DNA of 16,008 bases from Dehalococcoidales bacterium. GTDB taxonomy: Bacteria > Chloroflexota > Dehalococcoidia > Dehalococcoidales > RBG-16-60-22. Shown here one piece after another: positions 1 through 7,635 of the stretch. A model generated the notes under the pieces. That model made no database searches and was not told where the DNA came from. It was given only the letters and a program-made list of their open reading frames with translations. The stretch spans positions 1 to 16,008 of the forward strand of contig JAOAEN010000005.1 in NCBI GenBank assembly GCA_026416775.1, read 5' to 3'. The position numbers and the translations under genes are program-made. Numbering within the stretch: the first letter of the stretch is position 1; each line of letters begins with the position of its first letter.

Positions 1-26
1 AGATAGAGTTCTTCGAAGGGGTCTAG
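1..26 (+). CDS. rplW: 50S ribosomal protein L23 (uL23), last codons only
   Basis: Partial gene cut by the left edge. From base 3 the frame reads IEFFEGV and then stops with TAG at 24-26. L23 proteins of bacteria commonly end in a stretch of the type GDKIE-F-EGV, and L23 is the gene expected directly before rplB in the S10 cluster. L23 sits at the polypeptide exit of the large subunit, where it docks trigger factor and SRP. Only seven residues are visible, so the call depends on the ending and the gene order together. Confidence 0.75.
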
Positions 27-129
27 TACCGGCTGTCGTAGCGGAAAGTTAAAAGCGGGAATCCGGCTACGTGCTGGGCTCCGGCTTTAAAAACGAGAAT
101 AATGCTTGAACAAGGAGCGGTGAACTAGG
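27..129 (+). other. rplW-rplB intergenic gap with possible hairpin
   Basis: A 103-base spacer, the longest inside the operon, where neighbours are 0-27 bases apart. No reading frame is sustained. The hexamer CCGGCT occurs three times (29-34, 63-68, 81-86). Bases 37-44 can pair with 63-71, forming a stem with one bulged G at 65 and a purine-rich loop. A Shine-Dalgarno-like AAGGAG lies at 112-117, 12 bases before the rplB GTG. No clear promoter or terminator is visible. A regulatory role is possible but unproven. Confidence 0.4.
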
Positions 130-954
130 GTGGCTATCAAGGTTTTCCGTCCTACCTCGCCGGGGCGGCGGGGGATGAGCGGCTACACGTTTGATGAAAT
201 CACGAAAGAAGAGCCGGAAAAGTCCCTGGTCGTCCCGAAGAAGAGCAAGGCCGGGCGCAACTTCCGCGGGAAAATCACCGTCCGTCACCGGGGCGGAGGC
301 GTCAAGCGCCAGCTACGCATCATTGACTTCAAGCGCGATAAGTTCGGCGTCCCGGGGCGGGTGGCGGCCATTGAGTATGACCCGAATCGCTCGGCAAGGA
401 TCGCCCTCATCCACTACGCCGACGGGGAGAAACGCTACATCCTCGCCCCCATCGGCCTGAACGTGGGCGATACGGTGATGTCGGGGCCCAATGCGGAAAT
501 CAAACCGGGCAATGCCCTGCCCATGCGGCTAATGCCCGTGGGCATCGAGGTACACAACATCGAAATAACCAAAGGGCGCGGCGGGCAGGCAGTACGCAGT
601 GCCGGTGCCGCTGCCCAGCTCATGGGCAAGGAGGGCGATTACGTGCTCCTGCGGATGCCTTCCGGGGAGATCCGCCGGGTACACGGTGACTGCATGGCAA
701 CCGTGGGCAGGGTGGGCAATGTTGACCACCAGAATATCAGCCTGGGCAAGGCGGGGCGTCGGCGCCTCATGGGCTGGCGTCCGGCAGTACGCGGCTCCGC
801 CATGACCCCGCGCGACCATCCCCATGGTGGTGGTGAAGGCCGCTGCCCGATCGGCATGCCCGGTCCCAAGAGCCCCTGGGGTAAACCGACACTCGGCTAT
901 AAGACGCGCAAGCCAAAGCCTTCTGATCGGCTCATCGTGAAACGTCGGAAGTAG
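130..954 (+). CDS. rplB: 50S ribosomal protein L2 (uL2)
   Basis: Large-subunit protein that binds 23S rRNA, helps join the subunits and supports the peptidyl transferase centre. The 274 residues match the usual bacterial length. The N-terminal OB-fold region carries RHRGGG at 52-57 and YDPNRSA at 83-89. The C-terminal region holds the hallmark [10 protein letters not shown] at 229-238, including the conserved histidine pair H230 and H232, and ends in a basic KRRK tail. The start is GTG at 130, giving the standard [14 protein letters not shown] beginning; the best ribosome site, AAGGAG at 112-117, is rather far upstream. Residue 58 is Val where many L2 proteins have His (GGGHK). It follows rplW and precedes rpsS by 16 bases, as in the classic S10 cluster. 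Confidence 0.98.
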   Translation: MAIKVFRPTSPGRRGMSGYTFDEITKEEPEKSLVVPKKSKAGRNFRGKITVRHRGGGVKRQLRIIDFKRDKFGVPGRVAAIEYDPNRSARIALIHYADGEKRYILAPIGLNVGDTVMSGPNAEIKPGNALPMRLMPVGIEVHNIEITKGRGGQAVRSAGAAAQLMGKEGDYVLLRMPSGEIRRVHGDCMATVGRVGNVDHQNISLGKAGRRRLMGWRPAVRGSAMTPRDHPHGGGEGRCPIGMPGPKSPWGKPTLGYKTRKPKPSDRLIVKRRK

Positions 955-970
955 AAGGCGGTGAGGTAAG

Positions 971-1276
971 ATGACAAGGTCAACAAAAAAGGGTCCGGCA
1001 GTAGACGCCAAGCTGATGAAGAAAGTTGAAGCTGCCCTGCGCTCGGGTAAGAAAACAGTGATCAAGACCTGGGCAAGGTATTCAACGATCCTCCCCGAGA
1101 TGGTGGGGCTGACCATCGGGGTGTACGACGGGCGCCGCCATGTGCCCATTTACATCACCGAGAACATGGTCGGGCACCGGCTTGGCGAATTTGCTCCCAC
1201 CCGTACTTTCCGCGGTCACACGGTGAAAGAGGAACAGGCAAAGAAGAAACCGGCGGAACAGCAGCAGGCCGGGTAA
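971..1276 (+). CDS. rpsS: 30S ribosomal protein S19 (uS19)
   Basis: Protein of the small-subunit head that pairs with S13 and binds 16S rRNA near the A-site tRNA. It is 101 residues, slightly longer than the usual 90 or so because of a Lys/Gln/Ala-rich tail (about 88-101). Recognisable segments are RSTKKGP near the N-terminus, the central [14 protein letters not shown] and the C-terminal [15 protein letters not shown]. The residue after KKGP is Ala, where Phe or Tyr is common. A GAGGT ribosome site at 963-967 precedes ATG. It lies between rplB and rplV, separated by 16 and 18 bases. Confidence 0.98.
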   Translation: MTRSTKKGPAVDAKLMKKVEAALRSGKKTVIKTWARYSTILPEMVGLTIGVYDGRRHVPIYITENMVGHRLGEFAPTRTFRGHTVKEEQAKKKPAEQQQAG

Positions 1277-1294
1277 TGCAGGTGTGATGGAAAA

Positions 1295-1630
1295 ATGGAA
1301 GTAAGAGCCGTTGCAAGGGATACGGGCTTCTCCACAATCAAGATCCGCCCGATAATCAACCTGATCCGGGGCAAGAAGGTCGATGAAGCCCTGAGGATAC
1401 TGCAGTTCCTGCCTTCGCCAAAGGCAAAGTTCGTGGCCAAGCTCGTCAGGTCGGCGGTGGCGAATGCAGAGAACAATTTCCAGATGGATCCTGCCAGCCT
1501 CAGGATAGCCAGGATCTATGCCGACGAAGCCCCCATGCTGCGCCGCTACAAGGCACGCTCAAGGGGGCGGGTGAGTCCCATACTCAGGCATTCCAGTCAC
1601 ATTACTGTTGTTGTGTCAGAGGAGGGTTAA
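1295..1630 (+). CDS. rplV: 50S ribosomal protein L22 (uL22)
   Basis: Large-subunit protein whose extended hairpin lines the peptide exit tunnel. The 111 residues are typical. The sequence shows the family pattern: KIRPIINLIRGKKVDEALRI in the globular part, then SAVANAENN, then the hairpin with YADEAPMLRRYKARSRGR before the closing HITVVVSE strand. The stop codon TAA (1628-1630) directly abuts the TTG start of rpsC, so translation of the two is likely coupled. An AGGAGG site for rpsC lies inside the last codons of this gene. Confidence 0.98.
   Translation: MEVRAVARDTGFSTIKIRPIINLIRGKKVDEALRILQFLPSPKAKFVAKLVRSAVANAENNFQMDPASLRIARIYADEAPMLRRYKARSRGRVSPILRHSSHITVVVSEEG
1620..1626 (+). promoter_or_regulatory. 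Ribosome binding site of rpsC
   Basis: AGGAGGG lies within the end of rplV, 4-5 bases before the TTG at 1631. It supports TTG as the S3 start: the following residues, GHKVHPTGFRLG, are the normal S3 N-terminus. Confidence 0.8.
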
Positions 1631-2686
1631 TTGGGCCATAAAGTTCACCCGACAGGTTTCCGGCTCGGCATCATCAAGGAATGGGAGTCCAAATGGTTCA
1701 GCGAGACCCATTATGCCGAGTTCGTGCAGGAAGATAACCGGATCCGGCAAGCCATCAAGGCAAGATACCGGGAGGCGGCAATCTCGCGCATTGAGATTGA
1801 CCGGCAGGCAAAGGACATCACCATCACCCTGCACACCGCCCGTCCCGGCATCGTCATCGGGCGGGGAGGACAGCATGTCGAGGAGATGCGGCAGTTCCTT
1901 GAAGGGCTTACCGGCAAGAAGATACGGCTCAATATCCTCGAGGTGCGCCAGCCGGAGCTTGATGCCTATCTCGTCGCCCGCTCGGTGGCGGAGCAGATCG
2001 AGCGACGCGTTGCCTACCGGCGCGCTATGAAGCAGGCAATCTTCCGCACGATGCAGGCAGGTGCTCACGGGATCAAGATAAGCTGTGCCGGGCGGCTTGC
2101 CAATGCAGAAATTGCCCGCCGCCAGACCATGATTGAGGGGCGGGTGCCCCTGCACACCATCCGCGCGGATATTGATTACGGTTTTACCGAGGCACACACC
2201 ACCCTGGGACGCATCGGGGTGAAGGTCTGGATCTACAAGGGGCAGGTGATGCCCGAACCGAAAGCCGAAGCCCCGGAAGAGAAACCGCAGGCCCAGGCCG
2301 AAACTGCGGAAGCCGCCACGGAGGCGGCACCGACGGAAGAAAAGCCGGCAGAGCTTCAAGAAAAGCTCAAGAAAATAGCGACGGTCAGGACTGCCACCGA
2401 GGCGAAGACTGAGGTAAAAAAGGATGAAGAGAAGGCGGAAAAGCCTTCACGTCCTCCGGTGGGCCGGGCAAAGGAAAAGCCCGCGGAAAAGCCCGCAGAG
2501 CGCCCGGTAAAAAAGGCTGCGGCGGGTGCGCCGGCAGCGGAGGCGGGCGGGGCAGAGGCGAAAGAGACCGAAGCTACGCCGGCCAAAAAGACGCGCCGGA
2601 AAGTAACCACCGAAAAGACAGCGACGGAAAGCACGGAGGCAAAGAAACCCGCCGCTAAATCTAAAGAAACATCCAGAGAAGAATAA
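1631..2686 (+). CDS. rpsC: 30S ribosomal protein S3 (uS3) with long C-terminal extension
   Basis: Small-subunit head protein at the mRNA entry, with helicase-related contacts together with S4 and S5. Residues 1-206 are a normal S3: N-terminal GHKVHPTGFRLG, a KH domain with the GRGG loop at 77-80, and the C-terminal domain ending GVKVWIYKGQ. From about residue 207 to 351 follows a low-complexity tail rich in Ala, Glu, Lys, Pro and Thr. Its first part is acidic and its later part more basic, and it contains a 12-base tandem duplication (2474-2497) encoding EKPA twice. Bacterial S3 is usually about 210-240 residues, so the extension is large. The frame is intact and the next gene follows 12 bases later, so this is not a frameshift artefact visible here. 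TTG start. Confidence 0.97.
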   Translation: MGHKVHPTGFRLGIIKEWESKWFSETHYAEFVQEDNRIRQAIKARYREAAISRIEIDRQAKDITITLHTARPGIVIGRGGQHVEEMRQFLEGLTGKKIRLNILEVRQPELDAYLVARSVAEQIERRVAYRRAMKQAIFRTMQAGAHGIKISCAGRLANAEIARRQTMIEGRVPLHTIRADIDYGFTEAHTTLGRIGVKVWIYKGQVMPEPKAEAPEEKPQAQAETAEAATEAAPTEEKPAELQEKLKKIATVRTATEAKTEVKKDEEKAEKPSRPPVGRAKEKPAEKPAERPVKKAAAGAPAAEAGGAEAKETEATPAKKTRRKVTTEKTATESTEAKKPAAKSKETSREE

Positions 2687-2698
2687 TAAGAGGCGTCT

Positions 2699-3136
2699 AT
2701 GCAGCAACCCAAGCGTGTGAAATATCGCAAAACCCAGAGGGGTCACCGCCGCGGCAAGGCACAGGCGGGCAATACCCTGACGTTCGGCGAGTTCGGGCTT
2801 CAGGCACTTGAGTCTGCCTGGATAACTGCCGCCCAGATTGAGGCGGCGAGGCGTGCCATCACGCGTTTCGTGCGCCGCGGGGGCAAGGTCTGGATCCGCG
2901 TCTTCCCCGATAAGCCGGTCACCAAGAAGCCGGCGGAAACGCGCATGGGTGGCGGCAAGGGTCTGCCCGACCACTGGGTGGCAGTGGTCAGGACCGGACG
3001 AATCCTCTTTGAAATGAGCGGGGTAAGCGATAGCACCGCCCGTGAAGCGATGCGCCTGGCTGCCCACAAGCTGCCCATCAAGACCCGCTTCGTGCAGAAA
3101 GAGGCTGCCGGCGTGACCGCGGAGACAGCGGCTTAA
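2699..3136 (+). CDS. rplP: 50S ribosomal protein L16 (uL16)
   Basis: Large-subunit protein near the A-site and the tRNA elbow, added late in assembly. It is 145 residues, close to the usual 135-145. Family segments visible are [13 protein letters not shown] at the N-terminus, [11 protein letters not shown] at about 28-39, [15 protein letters not shown] at about 64-78, then RMGGGKG at 82-88 and the C-terminal [13 protein letters not shown]82 matches the arginine that is hydroxylated in some bacteria; no hydroxylase gene is in view. It starts at ATG after an AGAGG-type site and lies 12 bases downstream of rpsC and 11 upstream of rpmC. Confidence 0.98.
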   Translation: MQQPKRVKYRKTQRGHRRGKAQAGNTLTFGEFGLQALESAWITAAQIEAARRAITRFVRRGGKVWIRVFPDKPVTKKPAETRMGGGKGLPDHWVAVVRTGRILFEMSGVSDSTAREAMRLAAHKLPIKTRFVQKEAAGVTAETAA

Positions 3137-3147
3137 AGGAGCGCAAG

Positions 3148-3345
3148 GTGAAACTGAAGGAACTACGCAGCCTGAGCACCGACGAACTCAAGAAGCAACT
3201 GGAGTCATCCTACCAGGAGCTTTTCAATCTCCGTCTGCGCCTCGCCACCAAGCAGCTCGTCAACCACCGCGAGGTCTGGAGGGTGAGAAAGCACATTGCC
3301 AGGTTGAAAACCCTGCTCACTGAAAGAGAACTGGGGATAAGGTAA
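3148..3345 (+). CDS. rpmC: 50S ribosomal protein L29 (uL29)
   Basis: Small helical protein next to the peptide exit, neighbouring L23. It is 65 residues, normal for the family, and forms two helices: KLKELRSLSTDELKKQLESS, then the region after LFNLRLRLATKQLVNH with the family's RxxRKxIARLKT pattern. It starts with GTG at 3148, preceded at a good distance by AAGGAG (3136-3141), which overlaps the rplP stop. Only three bases separate its stop from the rpsQ ATG, the usual L16-L29-S17 arrangement. Confidence 0.97.
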   Translation: MKLKELRSLSTDELKKQLESSYQELFNLRLRLATKQLVNHREVWRVRKHIARLKTLLTERELGIR

Positions 3346-3348
3346 GTC

Positions 3349-3633
3349 ATGGAAAAGAAACGCAAGACCAGAATCGGGACGGTTCTCAGTAACAAAATGG
3401 CAAAGACCGTGGTCGTCGGCGTGGAGACACCCAAAAAACACCCGCTCTACAAGAAGAACATACGCCGCACGGTCAAGTATTACGCCCACGATGAGAACAG
3501 GGTGTGTGATGTGGGAGATATCGTCCGGATTGAAGAGACACGCCCCCTGTCCCGCCTGAAGAGGTGGAGGGTGGTAGAAATCCTTGCCAAGGGCAAGGTG
3601 GCAGAGGTCAAGCCGGAGGAAATCACGAGCTAA
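3349..3633 (+). CDS. rpsQ: 30S ribosomal protein S17 (uS17)
   Basis: OB-fold protein that binds 16S rRNA early in small-subunit assembly. The 94 residues are within the normal range. Typical features are the opening [20 protein letters not shown], the [19 protein letters not shown] segment, and the [20 protein letters not shown] segment. A short acidic tail ([11 protein letters not shown]) follows. Its ATG comes three bases after the rpmC stop, so it is probably translated by ribosomes finishing L29. Confidence 0.98.
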   Translation: MEKKRKTRIGTVLSNKMAKTVVVGVETPKKHPLYKKNIRRTVKYYAHDENRVCDVGDIVRIEETRPLSRLKRWRVVEILAKGKVAEVKPEEITS

Positions 3634-3657
3634 CGTTACTGTACTGGGGAAACACCT

Positions 3658-4026
3658 ATGATTCAGATGCGCAGTCGTCTCAAGGTCGCTGATAATTCCG
3701 GAGCCCGGGAAATCATGTGCATCAACGTGCTGGGCGGTTCGCGCCGCAAGTATGCCTATCTGGGGGACGTGATTGTCGCCTCGGTGAAAAAGGCGGTGCC
3801 CAATTCCGGCACCAAGAAAGGCGATGTGGTGCGCGCCGTCATCGTGCGCACGAAGAACCCCTACCGCCGTCCCGATGGCTCCTACATCCGCTTTGATGAA
3901 AATGCGGCGATTATTTTGAGCGAAAAGAACAATCCCAAAGGAACACGCATCTTCGGTCCGGTCGCCCGTGAGCTGAGGGACAAGCAGTTCACGAAGATAA
4001 TCTCACTGGCACCGGAGGTGCTGTAG
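3658..4026 (+). CDS. rplN: 50S ribosomal protein L14 (uL14)
   Basis: Large-subunit protein at the subunit interface, forming bridge B8 with 16S rRNA and touching L19. The 122 residues match exactly the common bacterial length. Motifs visible: [20 protein letters not shown] at the start, [18 protein letters not shown] at about 49-66, [10 protein letters not shown] at about 78-87, and [13 protein letters not shown] near the end. A GGGGA site sits at 3646-3650. It is the first gene of the spc cluster; no terminator or promoter is visible in the 24-base gap before it. Confidence 0.98.
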   Translation: MIQMRSRLKVADNSGAREIMCINVLGGSRRKYAYLGDVIVASVKKAVPNSGTKKGDVVRAVIVRTKNPYRRPDGSYIRFDENAAIILSEKNNPKGTRIFGPVARELRDKQFTKIISLAPEVL

Positions 4027-4038
4027 GGGCAGGAAGCG

Positions 4039-4350
4039 ATGAAGATACGCAAAGGGGATACGGTACTGGTCATTGCCGGTAAGGACAGGGGCAAAAAGGG
4101 TAAGGTGCGCTTTGCCTACCCGAAGGAAAACAAGGTCATCGTTGAAGGCATCAATTTTGTGAAGAAGCACTCAAAAGCCAGGGGTGCGGTGAGGCAGGCG
4201 GGCATCATCAGCCTTGAAGCACCGCTTGACGCCTCCAACGTCATGCTCCTGTGCGCCAAATGCAATAAGCCAGCCCGCATCGGGTACAAGAAACTTGAAG
4301 ACGGGCGCAAGGTCAGAACCTGCCGAGCCTGTGGTGAGGTGATTGAATAA
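4039..4350 (+). CDS. rplX: 50S ribosomal protein L24 (uL24), zinc-ribbon form
   Basis: Assembly-initiating protein of the large subunit. It has 103 residues. A KOW motif occupies about 5-23 ([19 protein letters not shown]). The C-terminal half carries two CxxC pairs, C72/C75 and C95/C98, a likely zinc ribbon seen in many but not all bacterial L24 proteins. The TAA stop at 4348-4350 is followed at once by the rplE ATG, with the L5 ribosome site (GAGGTGA, 4336-4342) inside this gene, so L24 and L5 are probably coupled. Confidence 0.97.
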   Translation: MKIRKGDTVLVIAGKDRGKKGKVRFAYPKENKVIVEGINFVKKHSKARGAVRQAGIISLEAPLDASNVMLLCAKCNKPARIGYKKLEDGRKVRTCRACGEVIE

Positions 4351-4902
4351 ATGTCCCGGCTCAAAGAGAAATACCGCAAGGAAGTTGTCCCCCGGCTCAT
4401 GGAAGCCGCCGGTTATAAGAACGTGATGCAGGTGCCGCGTCTGGAAAAGATCGTGCTCAACATCGGTCTGGGCGAGGCGATTGCCAACGCCAAGGCCATG
4501 GAGATGGCACAGCATGACCTGGAGACCATCAGCGGGCAGCATGCGGTGATCACCCGTGCCAAGAAGTCCATTGCCGCCTTCCGCCTGAGGGCGGGCATGC
4601 CCATCGGGCTCAAGGTAACCCTGCGCGGCAGCCGCATGTATGACTTCTTTGACAAGCTCGTCAACGCAGTGCTTCCGCGCATGCACGAGTTCCAGGGAGT
4701 CTCGCCGGACTCGTTTGACGGGCGCGGTAACTACTCCTTGGGGCTCAAGGAACAGATACTTTTCCCCGAAATTGAATATGATAAAATTGATAAAGTGCGG
4801 GGGATGGAGATCACCATCTGCACCACCGCCAAGACTGACGAAGAGGCAAAACGCCTGCTTGAGTTTCTCGGGATGCCCTTTGCCAAGGACGGAGAAGGCT
4901 AG
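4351..4902 (+). CDS. rplE: 50S ribosomal protein L5 (uL5)
   Basis: Central-protuberance protein that binds 5S rRNA and contacts P-site tRNA and S13. The length of 183 is close to the family norm of about 180. Clear segments: [15 protein letters not shown] at the start, [15 protein letters not shown] at about 29-43, [20 protein letters not shown] at about 67-86, and the C-terminal [19 protein letters not shown]. Start codon abuts the rplX stop; the next gene begins two bases after its TAG. Confidence 0.98.
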   Translation: MSRLKEKYRKEVVPRLMEAAGYKNVMQVPRLEKIVLNIGLGEAIANAKAMEMAQHDLETISGQHAVITRAKKSIAAFRLRAGMPIGLKVTLRGSRMYDFFDKLVNAVLPRMHEFQGVSPDSFDGRGNYSLGLKEQILFPEIEYDKIDKVRGMEITICTTAKTDEEAKRLLEFLGMPFAKDGEG

Positions 4903-4904
4903 CT

Positions 4905-5090
4905 ATGGCAAAAAAGTCAATGATCATAAAATCAATGCGGCCACCGAAATTCAAGACGCGCCAGCACAACCGCTGCCGTATATGCGGGCGACCGCGCGCC
5001 TACATGCGCAAGTTCGGCGTCTGCCGCATCTGCTTCCGGGAGCTGGCATTGCAGGGCAAGCTGCCGGGTGTCAGAAAATCTAGCTGGTAA
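4905..5090 (+). CDS. rpsZ: 30S ribosomal protein S14, short zinc type (uS14 type Z)
   Basis: Small-subunit head protein required for late 30S assembly. It is only 61 residues, the length of the short zinc-binding S14 rather than the roughly 100-residue zinc-free form. The ligands are visible as C24, C27, C40 and C43 in CRIC and CRIC pairs, followed by [18 protein letters not shown], the standard ending. It is also called rpsN in many annotations. It begins two bases after rplE and lies 18 bases before rpsH, the normal spc position. Confidence 0.98.
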   Translation: MAKKSMIIKSMRPPKFKTRQHNRCRICGRPRAYMRKFGVCRICFRELALQGKLPGVRKSSW

Positions 5091-5108
5091 GCAGAAGGAT
5101 AACGTGAT

Positions 5109-5507
5109 ATGGTTGTTAACGACCCAATTGCTGACATGCTGACCAGAATACGCAATGCTATCATGGCAAGACATGATAGCGTGCTTGTCCCCTTTTCCAA
5201 GATGAAGCTTGCCATTGCCAAGATCCTCAAGGAAGAAGGGTTTATTAAGGACTACGAGATCGTGCGGGGAAAGCCATCCCGTACCATCAAGATCCACCTG
5301 CGCTATTTTGACGACAGGACACCTGCCATCACGGGGCTGAAACGCGTGAGCAAGCCCGGCCTTAGGGTCTACGTGGGCAGGGATGAAATCCCGCGCGTCT
5401 ACAGCGGGCTCGGGGTTGCCATCCTTTCCACGTCAAAGGGGATACGCACCGGCCAGCAGGCATTCCGGATGCGCTGCGGTGGTGAATTACTCTGTTACGT
5501 CTGGTAG
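5109..5507 (+). CDS. rpsH: 30S ribosomal protein S8 (uS8)
   Basis: Binds the central domain of 16S rRNA and is essential for platform assembly; in Escherichia coli it also represses the spc operon. It has 132 residues, standard. Features: [14 protein letters not shown] at the N-terminus, [17 protein letters not shown] at about 30-46, [17 protein letters not shown] at about 96-112, and the hallmark C-terminus GGELLCYVW. An AAGGAT ribosome site precedes ATG. I could not recognise an S8 binding mimic at the rplX-rplE junction. Confidence 0.98.
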   Translation: MVVNDPIADMLTRIRNAIMARHDSVLVPFSKMKLAIAKILKEEGFIKDYEIVRGKPSRTIKIHLRYFDDRTPAITGLKRVSKPGLRVYVGRDEIPRVYSGLGVAILSTSKGIRTGQQAFRMRCGGELLCYVW

Positions 5508-5524
5508 AAAGCCTGGAGAAGAGC

Positions 5525-6076
5525 ATGTCAAGGATAGGTAAATTGCCCATACCAATACCCGCCGGTGTTACGGTCGCCGTCAAGGACGGGACGATCACCG
5601 TGAAAGGTCCAAAAGGGGAACTGTCACGCACTATCCCGGCGGAGATGACGGTAAAGGTGGAAGACGGCAAGATCATCGTCAGCCGCCCGAGCGATAGCAA
5701 CGAGCACCGTGCCTATCACGGGCTTACGCGCACCCTCATCGCCAACATGGTGGAAGGGGTGTCCAAGGGGTTTGAGAAATCGCTTGATATCGTCGGGGTC
5801 GGCTTCCGCGTGGAGAAGTCGGGCGAGAAGATTGTGCTCCGCGTCGGCTACACCCACCCCGTGGAGGTGACACCGCCGCCCGGAATCACCCTTGCCGTTG
5901 AAGGCAACAACAAGATCAGGGTCAGCGGCATCGATAAGGAGAAGGTGGGGCAGGTAGCCGCCAATATCAAGGCAATCCGCCCGCCCGATGCCTACAAAGG
6001 TAAGGGCATCAGGTATACCGGTGAGACAATGCGTCTTAAACCCGGCAAGGCCGGTAAGGCTGTCGGCAGGAAGTAG
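5525..6076 (+). CDS. rplF: 50S ribosomal protein L6 (uL6)
   Basis: Large-subunit protein near the GTPase-associated centre and sarcin-ricin loop. The 183 residues cover two homologous alpha-beta domains (about 1-80 and 81-175). Recognisable parts are [15 protein letters not shown], the [10 protein letters not shown] stretch, [18 protein letters not shown] at about 78-95, VGYTHPVEV, and the C-terminal [16 protein letters not shown] followed by a KAGKAVGRK tail. GGAG at 5514-5517 serves ATG. Five bases separate it from rplR. Confidence 0.98.
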   Translation: MSRIGKLPIPIPAGVTVAVKDGTITVKGPKGELSRTIPAEMTVKVEDGKIIVSRPSDSNEHRAYHGLTRTLIANMVEGVSKGFEKSLDIVGVGFRVEKSGEKIVLRVGYTHPVEVTPPPGITLAVEGNNKIRVSGIDKEKVGQVAANIKAIRPPDAYKGKGIRYTGETMRLKPGKAGKAVGRK

Positions 6077-6081
6077 AGAAT

Positions 6082-6447
6082 ATGAGCAAGACTACCAGTG
6101 TTGAAGCTAGAAAAAGAAGACATGCACGCGTCAGGAAGAAGATCAGCGGGACTTCAGAACGACCGAGGCTGAGCGTGTTCCGCAGCCTGAACCACATCTA
6201 TGCCCAGATCATCGATGACAGCCGCGGGCACACGCTGGTCTCCGCTTCAACCCTTGATGCCGAAATCGCCGAGAATACCAAAGGGAAGACGAAAACTGCC
6301 AGGGCAGAAATGGTCGGTGCCCTGATTGCAAAGCGCGCTCTGGAAGAAGGCATCACCCAGGTCGTTTTTGACCGGGGTGGCTTCAAGTACCACGGGCGCG
6401 TTAAGGCGCTGGCAGATGCTGCCCGAAAAGGCGGGCTCAAGTTCTAA
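6082..6447 (+). CDS. rplR: 50S ribosomal protein L18 (uL18)
   Basis: Binds 5S rRNA together with L5 in the central protuberance. The 121 residues are typical. The basic N-terminus ([15 protein letters not shown]) is followed by the [20 protein letters not shown] strand region and the conserved end [20 protein letters not shown]. The ribosome site is weak (AGGA then AGAGAAT), and the ATG lies five bases after the rplF stop, suggesting translational coupling to L6. Confidence 0.98.
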   Translation: MSKTTSVEARKRRHARVRKKISGTSERPRLSVFRSLNHIYAQIIDDSRGHTLVSASTLDAEIAENTKGKTKTARAEMVGALIAKRALEEGITQVVFDRGGFKYHGRVKALADAARKGGLKF

Positions 6448-6466
6448 GAGAGGGTGAGCAGGACCG

Positions 6467-6994
6467 ATGAAGCAACCAATTAGCCGGATCGACCCGGCTG
6501 AGCTGAACCTAAACGACAGGCTTATTTCGGTTAACCGCGTGGCCAAGGTGATGAAAGGCGGCAAGCGCCTGCGCTTCAGCGCCCTGGTGGTCACCGGAGA
6601 CGGCGCCGGGCATGTCGGCATCGGCATCGGCAAAGCCAACGAGGTGCCGGCAGCCATTGCCAAGGGAGGTGCTCAGGCACGCAAGAACCTGATCAAGGTA
6701 CCCCTCGCCGGTGCCACCATCCCTCACGAAGTCATGGTAACCTACGGGGCAGCCCAGGTACTGCTCAAACCGGCAAACCAGGGCACGGGGCTCATTGCCG
6801 GCGGCAGCGTGCGTGCCGTCCTCGAGGCCTGCGGGGTCAAGGACGTGCTGGCAAAGTCCCTCGGTACCTCAAACCCGATCAATGTCGCCCGCGCGACGAT
6901 AAAGGCGCTGAGCCAGCTCAAGGTGCCCGAGGAGGTGCTTACCAGACGCAAGGGTACTGTCAGCACAGGAGAGGCAGCTACCAATGAGCAGTAA
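6467..6994 (+). CDS. rpsE: 30S ribosomal protein S5 (uS5)
   Basis: Small-subunit protein of the mRNA entry and decoding accuracy region, together with S3 and S4. It is 175 residues. The N-terminal double-stranded RNA-binding-like domain (about 15-80) contains the [13 protein letters not shown] loop at 22-34, where spectinomycin resistance changes occur in other bacteria; it looks wild type. The [21 protein letters not shown] stretch spans 44-64 and the S5 C-terminal domain about 90-160 contains [10 protein letters not shown]. Its last 11 bases overlap the start of rpmD in another frame. Confidence 0.98.
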   Translation: MKQPISRIDPAELNLNDRLISVNRVAKVMKGGKRLRFSALVVTGDGAGHVGIGIGKANEVPAAIAKGGAQARKNLIKVPLAGATIPHEVMVTYGAAQVLLKPANQGTGLIAGGSVRAVLEACGVKDVLAKSLGTSNPINVARATIKALSQLKVPEEVLTRRKGTVSTGEAATNEQ

Positions 6995-7181
6995 GCTACG
7001 CATCACCTGGATCAAGAGCGATATCGGCTATGAAAAGAGCCAGCGTGAGACGCTGCGGTCGCTCGGGCTCCACCGTCTCAATCAGAGTGTGGTGCGCGAG
7101 GACTCGGCAGTCCTCCGTGGCATGATCAACAAGGTAAGACACCTGGTCAGAGTGGAGGAGGCAACTGGTGAGACAGAATGA
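6984..7181 (+). CDS. rpmD: 50S ribosomal protein L30 (uL30)
   Basis: Small large-subunit protein of 65 residues, near the usual 58-62. The body matches the family: [25 protein letters not shown], then [29 protein letters not shown]. Its ATG lies within the end of rpsE (11-base overlap) and its own last 14 bases overlap the GTG start of rplO. It is therefore embedded in a chain of overlapping frames from rpsE to secY. Confidence 0.97.
   Translation: MSSKLRITWIKSDIGYEKSQRETLRSLGLHRLNQSVVREDSAVLRGMINKVRHLVRVEEATGETE
7154..7161 (+). promoter_or_regulatory. Ribosome binding site of rplO
   Basis: GGAGGAGG lies inside rpmD, six bases before the GTG at 7168. It decides the start of L15, since no ATG is available nearby in that frame. 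Confidence 0.8.
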
Positions 7182-7635
7182 TCTAGCGCCGGCACCCGGC
7201 TCCCGCCATGCCCGCAAGAGGGTGGGGCGCGGCAACGGCAGCGGTCACGGCACCTACTCCGGGCGTGGCTGCAAGGGACAGAAAGCACGCGCCGGGACCA
7301 ATAAGGTACGCCCTGGCTTTGAAGGCGGGCAGACACCGCTCATCAAGCGGATGCCCCAGAAGCGTGGCTTTACCAATATCTTCCGCACCGAGTATGCAAC
7401 GGTCAACGTGGCGGACCTGAACGTATTTGAACCCGGCACCGAAGTTACTCCGGAAGTCCTTGAAGCCAGCGGGATTATCAGCCCGGCGGGGCTGCCGGTG
7501 AAGGTGCTCGGTGATGGCGAGATTGATCGCCCGCTTACCGTAAAAGCCCATAAGTTTTCAGCCTCGGCAAAAGCCAAGATAGAAGCCGCCGGTGGTAAGG
7601 CTGAGGAGGTGGTAAATGCAGCAAAGGCCGTCTAG
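7168..7635 (+). CDS. rplO: 50S ribosomal protein L15 (uL15)
   Basis: Large-subunit assembly protein with a long unstructured basic arm. It has 155 residues, slightly above the usual 145-150. The N-terminus [19 protein letters not shown] runs into the glycine-rich arm (about 19-43) with [18 protein letters not shown], and then [18 protein letters not shown]. The globular C-terminal part ends in [16 protein letters not shown] start with strong ribosome site. It overlaps rpmD by 14 bases and secY by 20, so its expression is tied to both. Confidence 0.98.
   Translation: MRQNDLAPAPGSRHARKRVGRGNGSGHGTYSGRGCKGQKARAGTNKVRPGFEGGQTPLIKRMPQKRGFTNIFRTEYATVNVADLNVFEPGTEVTPEVLEASGIISPAGLPVKVLGDGEIDRPLTVKAHKFSASAKAKIEAAGGKAEEVVNAAKAV
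7603..7610 (+). promoter_or_regulatory. Ribosome binding site of secY
   Basis: GAGGAGGT inside rplO, five bases before the ATG at 7616. It favours this start over the in-frame ATG at 7655, which has no comparable site. Confidence 0.75.

Noticed and set aside
90..110. AT-rich patch (AATAAT) as a promoter -10 box before rplB
   Set aside because: No convincing -35 element at the right distance, and short AT patches are expected by chance.
1616..2359. A 247-codon minus-strand open frame opposite rpsC
   Set aside because: Antisense shadow of S3; composition is what the reverse of the S3 codons gives.
2474..2497. Tandem 12-base duplication as a mobile or CRISPR-like repeat
   Set aside because: Only two copies, inside the coding low-complexity tail of S3; simple codon-level duplication explains it.
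4330..4420. Possible S8 repressor site at the rplX-rplE junction
   Set aside because: Expected by analogy with Escherichia coli, but I could not draw the helix resembling the 16S rRNA S8 site.
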